DNA from: Parelaphostrongylus tenuis
Taxonomy: Eukaryota; Nematoda; Chromadorea; Rhabditida; Metastrongylidae
Assembly: GCA_019055375.1 (NCBI GenBank)
Contig: JAHQIW010003844.1
Location: 119,609 to 183,608, forward strand
DNA length: 64,000 nt
Reading direction: 5' to 3'
In this document: one piece after another, positions 57,796-64,000 of the stretch
Numbering within the stretch: the stretch's first letter is position 1
Layout: the number at the start of each line of letters is the position of its first letter
The notes under the pieces: generated by a model
What the model saw: the letters and a program-made list of their open reading frames with translations, nothing else
Database searches by the model: none
What the model was told of the DNA's origin: nothing
Made by a program: the position numbers and the translations under genes

Positions 57796-57925
57796 CCGTT
57801 GACTCACGGCGCTAGCCCCCACCTCGTCGCGTAAGAGCAGCCTGTTGTGACTGTGGCTTGTGCCGACGTCGATCGGGAACAAGGTTGCTGGTTCGATCCT
57901 TTACCATATGTGATTTTCTTGGTGC
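57795..57925 (+). mobile_element. tRNA-derived SINE (family S3)
   Basis: GTCGATCGGGAACAAGGTTG and GGTTCGATCCTTTACCATA match the 12345-12420 copy (CCATCGGGAAGAAGGTCAAT, GGTTCGATCCCCTACCACA). Confidence 0.55.
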
Positions 57926-58887
57926 TATCCTTTTATTTTCAGTATTATACTCTAATCGCTGACACATCATATTACGCCATATCTCGTATAGTAAATTTGA
58001 AAAAGTGCTGGAGACGCCATCTTACCCCGTAGCCTGTGTTTCGTGTCGGAATCTAGTGAAACGTAAAACAACTGACCATTTTTTGATGTAATGCTTGTGC
58101 TACAAAAGAACATTCAGTAGTGAGCAACACTAAAAAACTGCACCAAAATAGAAACTGGGTACATTTACCTCAATGTTAGATGATCTGATTGCCTTGTTTG
58201 ACTGACCGTTCTAGATAGTATTGGCATGGAATTTCGCATTGAACTTTGTGATATTGGCGAAATGACTCGAAGAAAAGTAGTACGCTATTAATGAACTAAG
58301 TTGTTTTTGCTTCAGCATATTTCACTAGGCATTGACATTTCTAGCATAATATTGGGTCTTCTCATAAATCCTTTCACTCTTTTTTTAATAAGTTTTTCTT
58401 TCTACTTCGAATCGTCCCAAAAAGCTGTGGTCTATTGGAGAATATTTAAGTGGCATGAGCAGGTACTTGGATACGACCATAGCACCATCGCTCACCATCT
58501 GAGTGAAATGGGTTACTTCGAAGTAATGTTTGGGTGGAACAACTCAAGCATTCTCCCACCATCTCACATTGCAAAGTTGACGTGCCACATTTTGGAGAGT
58601 TTATGCTGAATCACTAAGCCACATCTACCGTATAACCTAGATATTTCTCCATCGAACTGTCATTTTTTCATTCCCCGTAAGAGCACATTGGGCAAAAATG
58701 TTCAGAGACTGCAGCAGGCTCAAAAGTGACCTCAACCACTTCGTTGGCCGCTAGCCTCGTTGCTTGTCGTATTAAAGAATCTAATCTTTCAAATCAAATG
58801 ATTTCTATCAGTGGTCTTGATGGCGATTATTTATCCTAACAGCATTTTTGAGCCTTTCATTGGGTTTGTTATGACTTATATAAAGTG

Positions 58888-58927
58888 CCAGAAACGTGTT
58901 TCGCCCTTTCGTCCTCCTCAGTAGCAC

Positions 58928-58935
<8 letters not shown>
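58888..58935 (-). ncRNA. Eroded hammerhead-like motif
   Basis: Minus strand: CTGAGGAG, GACGAAAGGG, CGAAAC, ACGTTTCTGG. The core CUGANGA and GAAA are kept but stem II is mispaired and stem III (ACAC with GUUU) is lost, so activity is not expected. Confidence 0.45.
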
Positions 58936-58968
<33 letters not shown>

Positions 58969-59010
58969 GATATATACAGCACGATATATATATATATATA
59001 TATATATCAA
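58929..59010 (+). repeat. (TA)n microsatellite
   Basis: Two near-pure TATATA runs (about 58932-58967 and 58986-59007) separated by CGATATATACAGCACGA. Confidence 0.95.
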
Positions 59011-59154
59011 TACTTTCAATCTTCAATTTGGAGACCTTGCTCAAAATTATAATACATCCTGACGAAACGCTTGAAATATGCTATAAGGTTGTATAGTCTG
59101 TTTCAAACCGAACCTTAAAAGTCGATTGAAAGTGTTAATATAAGCCTTTATGCA

Positions 59155-59345
59155 TAAATATACGTACATATATATGTATATATATACATATATATGTATA
59201 TATATACATATATATACATATGTACTTAAAATATACAGGCATGTGTGTATGTACACGAATACGCATATGTGTACATATATACGTGTATACACATATGTAT
59301 ATATACACATACACGTATGTATGCATATATGTATATATGTAATCT
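59155..59345 (+). repeat. ATAC/GTAT-type microsatellite
   Basis: Imperfect TATACATA and TATGTATA repeats. Apparent Tyr/Ile/Cys/His-rich frames in all readings come from this tract. Confidence 0.95.
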
Positions 59346-59504
59346 ATAAGTACAACGGTATAATAGCTGCAGGCCAAACAAAGGACAATCCACTTTCATT
59401 AACTTTGAAAGGAGGCTACGGTTATCTTGTTACCGAACGCTGAGTTCAAATACTTCGGGGTCGATTCCTCTGTGTATATATCCCCATACGAGGAATTGTT
59501 TGAA

Positions 59505-59570
59505 TCTAAGACACCGTACTACTTATGAGGCTGAAGGGCCGAAACGCGTGTATATACTTTATGAGTGCCA
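59505..59570 (+). ncRNA. Eroded hammerhead-like motif
   Basis: CTTATGAG, stem II GGCU/GGCC-like around GAAGG, GAAAC, GCGTGT, ATA. The invariant G5 is U here, which should abolish cleavage. It is followed by GCCATAACAAACCTCATGAA, also seen after the other members of this subfamily. Confidence 0.45.
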
Positions 59571-59709
59571 TAACAAACCTCATGAAAGGTTTAAAATATG
59601 CTGTCAGGAAGTATCAGTTCTAAGCAGTCTCAAAATAATCTACTGAAATGATTATTTCTTTGCTTGATTTCATGAAATTTATAGTAATTGAAAAGACACA
59701 GTTTGGAAG

Positions 59710-60105
59710 TACGAAGGAATTCATGGGGCGGCTAAATACTTTGTTGATAGAATCCTCATTTTCATTCGGATAGGTTTAACAGGCTGCTGTTGTGTGCTCG
59801 ATTTTAAAGTGCCCTAATACTTGGCTTAGCTGTATATTTGATTTCGAATCTTATCGAAATCATTTTTAAATATCTTTTCAATCCGATTTAGGTGACGATC
59901 AGTATGCATCGCCTAACGTTACACTTTTTTGACTCGAAAAGTAATCGCTTAAATTGGACCAAAGGAAACTATTTCAATGTAAGGGCAAGTTCTTGTTCAT
60001 TGTGTTTTTTTTAGCTTGGTGCCACTGTTGCCGCTTTTCCTCTTACTTTCAGACTGCGCTTTGAATGGAACTCAGTCCCAACTTCCACACTTTGTCAGTT
60101 CATCT
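59710..60105. other. Spacer of the second inverted repeat
   Basis: About 400 bp of AT-rich sequence without a recognised gene or repeat partner. Confidence 0.5.
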
Positions 60106-60109
60106 ACTA

Positions 60110-61476
60110 TGAATTTCATAAAATGAAGCAAAAAAAATAATCATCGCTTTCAGTAGATTATTTTGAGAGTTCGCTTAAAATTGATACTTCCTTACAGCAT
60201 ATTCTAAACCTTTCATGAGGTTTGTTATGGCTCTCATGAAGTATATATAGGTGCTTCGGCCTTTCAGCCTCATAAGTAGCACGGTGTCTTATTTTCAAGC
60301 AGCTTATGGTATGGGAATATATCCCCTAAACAGATGACTCGACCCCAAAGTATTTAAACTCAGCGTTCGGTAAAAAGGTTACCGTGGCCTCCTTTCAAAG
60401 TTATTGAAAGTTGATTGTCGTCTGTTTGGCCTTCAGCTAATACGCCACTATATTTATATATACATATAGCTGTTGGTGCATATATACATATGCATATATA
60501 TGTACAAATTGTATATCTATATACTTGTATGAGCATACACACATATATATCCATGTATATATGTGTATATATGAATACATATATATATATATATATGTAT
60601 ATGTACACCTATTTAACCGTACATGCACTTTTAAGGCTTCCAATCGACCATTTTAAGGTCTAGTTCAAAACATACTATACAATGTTACAGCATATTTCAA
60701 GCGCTGATAGTGTAAATAAGTCGACGTCGATTCCTCTATACGTAGGGGGTTAAGCTCCTTCCAAGGAGCTGGCTGTACCAAAAGGCATCGTGCTACTGAG
60801 GAGGATGAAAGGGCGGAAGACGTTTCTGGCACTTCATATATGTCAAAACAGACCTAATGAGAGGCTTAAAATATGCTGCCAGGATAAATAATCATCATCA
60901 TGACCACTAATAGCAACCTCTGTTATACAAAGATTAGATTCTTTCATACGACAAACAACGAGGCTAGCGACCAACGAAGTGGCTGAGGTCACTTTTGAAC
61001 CGGCTGCAGTCTTTGAACAATTTTGCCCAAGGTGTCGCTTTATTGGCGTGGAAGTGGATGTGGCTCAGTGGTTCAGCACAGTCTCTCCAAAATGTGGCAC
61101 GTCAACTTTGCAGTGTGAGGTGGTGGGTGAATGCTTGAGGTATCTCACCCAAACATCACTTCGAAGTAATCCATTCCACTTAGATGGTGAACGATGATGC
61201 TATGGTCGTATTCAAGTGTGTGGTCATGCCACTAAAATATTCTCCAATATGCCATCGTTTTTTGGGACGATTTGAACTAGAAAGACAATCTGATTAGAAA
61301 AGTGTGGAAGGATTTATGAGATGACCCAATATGAATAATAATAATATAATGCTAGTAATAACAATGCCTAGTGAAATATGCTGAAGCAAAAACAACTTAG
61401 TTCATTCATAGCGTAATACTTTTCTTCGATTCATTCAGCCAAGATCACAACGTTCAATGCGAAGTAAATGTACCCA
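60110..61476 (-). repeat. Right arm of second inverted repeat
   Basis: Mirror of 58233-59700. It carries a further eroded hammerhead-like motif near 60255-60295 (minus; CTTATGAGGCTGAAAGGCCG, with a GAAA-capped stem II) and one near 60788-60830 (plus; CTGAGGAGGATGAAAGGGCG then GAAGACG). A tRNA-like segment (GATGTGGCTCAGTGGTTCAG) lies at 61055-61090. Confidence 0.8.
60455..60610 (+). repeat. ATAT/ATGT microsatellite
   Basis: Imperfect TATACATA, TATATG and TATATATATATA runs, the counterpart of the tract at 59155-59345. Confidence 0.95.
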
Positions 61477-61600
61477 CCGATAAAGCACATGTGACGATTA
61501 CGCAGATCGAGAGTCAATGCATGAAGCTTGCTGAAGCCATGGACAACAAGAAGTCGTGTGTAAATAGTACCGATTTTTGTTATCTAAAATGTTAAATGTT
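61477..61600 (-). pseudogene. LDL-receptor-related protein, YWTD-type segment (fragment)
   Basis: Minus-strand frame after a TTTTAG acceptor reads RLLVVHGFSKLHALTLDLRN then RHMCFIG before a GTGGGT donor. In LRP beta-propellers the pattern is R-x-L-V, then a P/H-x-(G/A)LTLDL block, then R-x-YW-x-D. Here the YW-x-D is replaced by CFIG, so the repeat is degenerate. It lies downstream on the minus strand of the YWTD piece at 61650-61775 and of the EGF-like exon at 63665-63816, the normal order in LRP proteins. Confidence 0.45.
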
Positions 61601-61649
61601 AAACTGGGTAATGAGTATGATTAACCTTGCAAAAAATACGCCATTGTAC

Positions 61650-61775
61650 AAGGATTCTATCTTGTCAGCGATCAGTCCAATATATTTACCTTGCCAAATA
61701 GTCCAGACGAAAGACTTACACAGAGGTGGGATAGAGAGGAAATCCTAAAAACTAATGGAAGGATGAACTAAAAGG
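61650..61775 (-). pseudogene. LRP YWTD repeat, disrupted
   Basis: After a TTTTTAG acceptor, the minus-strand frame reads GFPLYPTSV, stop, FRLDYLAR, stop, IYWTDR, stop, QDRILV. The spacing GxPxxPxxV...LDxxxxxIYWTDxxQDRI is that of an LDL-receptor YWTD repeat, with three in-frame stops (two TAA and one TGA). A GTAAGT sequence after TSV could be read as a donor, but the YWTD match continues past it, so I prefer a decayed exon. Confidence 0.55.
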
Positions 61776-62369
61776 AATGCCTGATGCATACAGAATGCCT
61801 CAGAGTCTGAGCCGTCCATGGAACATCTTTAAATCTTCCTCATACTCGCATCGACCCAATTCGTCATCCTTTCTATGAGACCGAATTTAAAGTTGTAAAA
61901 CTCATGGCTTAATCCATTGACTTAAATACTAAATGCAAAAAAAGGAAAAAATAGATGGAATTCAAGGTTCTCAGATGAGTAAGTATGCCTACTCCATATA
62001 AAACTTGTCTAGGAGTGAAATTATCAGGATCAAGGCAAATGTGAAGATCCCACTAACATCAGAAATGAAGAGAACCTAAATTTGATATAAAAAGGCTGGG
62101 TACTTTATCGAATCGTATTTTTTTGAAGAGCCTTTTTCTGCTAGGAGAGGTCTTTCATTAGACTTTTAGATTTAGTCCAAAATTTCAACGTCGAGGTTTG
62201 AAGTGTGCCTAGTTTAAAAAGCCTTTTTTTTCTGCGCTGTATTTGTCCAAATATATTGAGTGTCACATTCGGTTCCGGTATACTACGGATTTTCGTTTCC
62301 ATTTGAAAAGTTATGTTCCCTTTTCGAAAAGATATCCGAGTTTATGCCTGTGAGGACAAGCGTTGATAG

Positions 62370-62520
62370 GCAGGCGGCATCGGGCCGTCACTTATGCGGC
62401 AGTAACAAGCCGCTCTGCATGTCTGTGCATGCGAGTCTGGCTGCCTGAGTGTTTGTCCAAGAGACGCGACACCGCCATTACAGTAGCTGAGTATGATTCG
62501 ACGTCGCGCGTTGAGCATCA
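62370..62520 (+). repeat. Dispersed repeat shared with the palindrome arms
   Basis: CGACACCGCCATTACAGTAG and ATTCGACGTCGCGCG resemble the reverse complement of 35705-35770 (TGCCACACCGCCATTACAAT, GACGTCGTGCGGTGC as read at 53630-53680). Confidence 0.55.
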
Positions 62521-62684
62521 AAATGACTCTAGTTCGTTCCTCACAGGATTAGAAATAGAATTGCGAAAGCAACTTTGTCCTACCGTTCTATGGGCTCAAG
62601 TACTTATTTTCAATTTATTATGTCTTTCCAGCAGTTCTGGCACTAAAGCAATCGAAAAGAAAATTAACAACCTGTGGTAATTAA

Positions 62685-62790
62685 TTTGCTTAACAATAGT
62701 GTTCAAAATATGCGTTATCAGCCTCAACTCATGTCTAGCATCTCTCAGGTAACAAACCAAACCGTTGAGCAGAATTTTTTGAACTTTATT
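62685..62790 (-). mobile_element. Mariner 3' end, minus copy
   Basis: Reverse complement of GTTCAAAATATGCGTTATCA and flanks. On the minus strand it reads TACCTGAGAGATGCTAGACA through to ACACTATTGTTAAGCAAATT, matching the end of the transposase frame at 38.8 kb (CLKDSRNVIRQ to NSVVKQF). Confidence 0.55.
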
Positions 62791-63034
62791 TTAGCACCAA
62801 AGCTGTCCACATTTTCCTCATCATCGCCACTCAACAAGACCTTTAACACAATTTGCTGCTTTAAAAGTATAGAATGGATGTTCGATGGACAAACTGCTTT
62901 CGAGCACATCGCCCCTGCAAATGCTAAAGAATTTTCTCTTCAGGCGAATAGCTTCGCTGTCCTTTCCTAATTATCTCCGTGATACGGCAAATGTGGATCA
63001 ATTTGGCATCAAAAGAAAGCTCAAAAATTCTCGA

Positions 63035-63180
63035 TAGAGCGGTTTTGACTTGTTGCCTGAGAGAAAGCAGAATTGTGTTCAGGCTGATAGCGAATACATT
63101 GAATAGTGTTGGTGAGCAATTCTAATTACTTCTTGGTGATAAATTTGGTGTTCATTGCCATAGTGCCAGAACTTGTGAAA
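63035..63180 (+). mobile_element. Mariner 3' end, plus copy
   Basis: GTTGCCTGAGAGAAAGCAGA and ACATTGAATAGTGTTGGTGA match the same transposase end, followed by a decayed terminal repeat (CATTGCCATAGTGCCAGAAC). Two mariner 3' ends thus face away from each other across about 250 bp. Confidence 0.6.
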
Positions 63181-63664
63181 AACCCTAATATATGTCAAAC
63201 AAATCCGATGCTAAACGTAAGCCTAAGTAGCTTAAGCCTATGGACGAAAAGTTTATAAACAAGTAGAGAAAACTATATAGCGTTGAAATTATCCGTTCTA
63301 CCTAATGTTTTTTCAGAACGGAAAAGAGCCATAAACTAAATAACAAGATCCACGTGCTACTAGTGAATTGCGCTGCGCGATCGACCATTCGTTCCTAGAA
63401 GAGATGACTCCGAGCGCAAAACGCAATCTGACAGCACTTTAAAAATGGCTTTTCAAAAATTACATCTAATCTGAGCATCGCTTGGATTTGCGCTATTCAA
63501 TGAGTCCTTGAAGTGAGTGGAAAACGCGAAAAAGGTTATGTCTCGAAGGGTTGAAAAATTCTTCGCGGTAACAGCAAAGTAGCAAAGTTTATTAGAAGGG
63601 ACTAACAGTATGAATAGGCTAATTTGAAGTTCAACAAAATAGAGAAAACGTTTTTGGGATTGAC

Positions 63665-63816
63665 CTTAACAGTTCCTTGTGGATTGCATGTCTTTTCATC
63701 GGAGAGTAACTTGATGCCGATTGGACAGGAACTCTGCAACCTTGGATGAAAGCTCAACACCAGGCAAAAATGAGAGCAACCACTACTGCCTTCTAAACAG
63801 GGATTGGGATTGCTCA
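63665..63816 (-). pseudogene. LRP-type EGF-like domain exon
   Basis: After a CTTTTTCAG acceptor the minus strand reads SNPNPCLEGSSGCSHFCLV, then PRLQSSCPIGIKLLSDEKTC and NPQGT. NPCxxxxxGCSHxCL...C-P-x-G-x-x-L...K-T-C is the EGF-like module of LDL-receptor-related proteins, which precedes a YWTD propeller. The usual fourth cysteine (QCSCP) is Ser here (QSSCP), so one disulfide cannot form. With the disrupted YWTD pieces at 61.7 and 61.5 kb this suggests a decayed LRP copy or partial duplication. A live gene with base-call errors is the alternative. Upstream exons would lie beyond the right edge. Confidence 0.65.
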
Positions 63817-64000
63817 CTGAAAAAGCAGACAATTTTCCTAGGATTACAAACCATCACTGATATGTCAGTTTCTGACAAATAACGATGGTTTCTCATTAGA
63901 TCGACTGCCAGAACTCTAAAAACACCATAAAAGCATTCTGCCTTCGTTTTGTGAAAAATAATGTACAAACTACCCTCCTGATCTGAAATCGTCATCAGAG

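Larger units (their letters stand above)
58233..59700 (+). repeat. Left arm of second, older inverted repeat
   Basis: Pairs with about 60110-61476 in reverse (x with about 119710-x). Matching blocks include CGAAGAAAAGTA, AAGTTGTTTTTGCTTCAGCA, TATTTCACTAGGCATTG, CTATGGTCGTA-type, AGAAACGT, and GGAGGCTACGGTTATCTTGT with GGTTACCGTGGCCTCC. The arms differ by many substitutions, so it is much older than the giant palindrome. The arms contain microsatellites and eroded hammerhead-like motifs. Confidence 0.8.

Noticed and set aside
58800..60660. Long Tyr/Ile/Cys/His-rich reading frames on both strands
   Set aside because: They are translations of TA and ATGT microsatellites.

Overview
The window looks like a gene-poor, repeat-rich stretch of a clade V (strongylid/rhabditid) nematode genome. 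The reasons are short exons of nematode-type proteins separated by multi-kilobase introns, tRNA-derived SINEs, short-TIR mariner relics, RTE-type retrotransposon debris and a small secreted-protein family that I recognise as nematode-restricted. No bacterial, organellar or viral gene organisation is visible.

Left third (1-31 kb). A DHRS1-like short-chain dehydrogenase is present twice, head to tail on the minus strand. Copy A spans 17680-4991 and copy B is seen only as exon 1 at 2048-1991, running off the window. Copy A appears damaged: the exon after TGASRGVG is not found, exon 6 has an in-frame stop, and the C-terminus is frameshifted. Its introns are packed with a terminal-inverted-repeat family (termini near GGCGACAAATGAA), SINEs, RTE fragments and hammerhead-ribozyme-like motifs. 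From 20 to 31 kb there are a mariner relic, three RTE fragments, a decayed copy of the secreted-protein gene (27.7-25.6 kb) and two head-to-head fragments of a Penelope-like element with its GIY-YIG domain. A hammerhead-like motif lies close by.

Middle (33.5-55.9 kb). A giant inverted repeat dominates. The arms, 33514-44297 and 45084-55869, are almost identical over about 10.8 kb, with a 786-bp spacer; position x pairs with about 89381-x. Each arm carries one complete five-exon secreted-protein gene (42727-40818 minus, 46654-48563 plus), the same transposon relics, and a nested ~600-bp palindrome with a hammerhead-like motif near each end.

Right (56-64 kb). This part holds microsatellites, SINEs, a second and older inverted repeat (58.2-61.5 kb) whose arms contain eroded hammerhead-like motifs, paired mariner ends, and minus-strand fragments of an LDL-receptor-related protein (EGF-like and YWTD blocks) that look partly decayed.

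The most interesting combination is the family of minimal hammerhead-type ribozyme motifs (several with GNRA-type loops and one with base-pair covariation) placed near the ends of nested palindromes inside a near-perfect 10.8-kb palindrome that doubles a secreted-protein gene.
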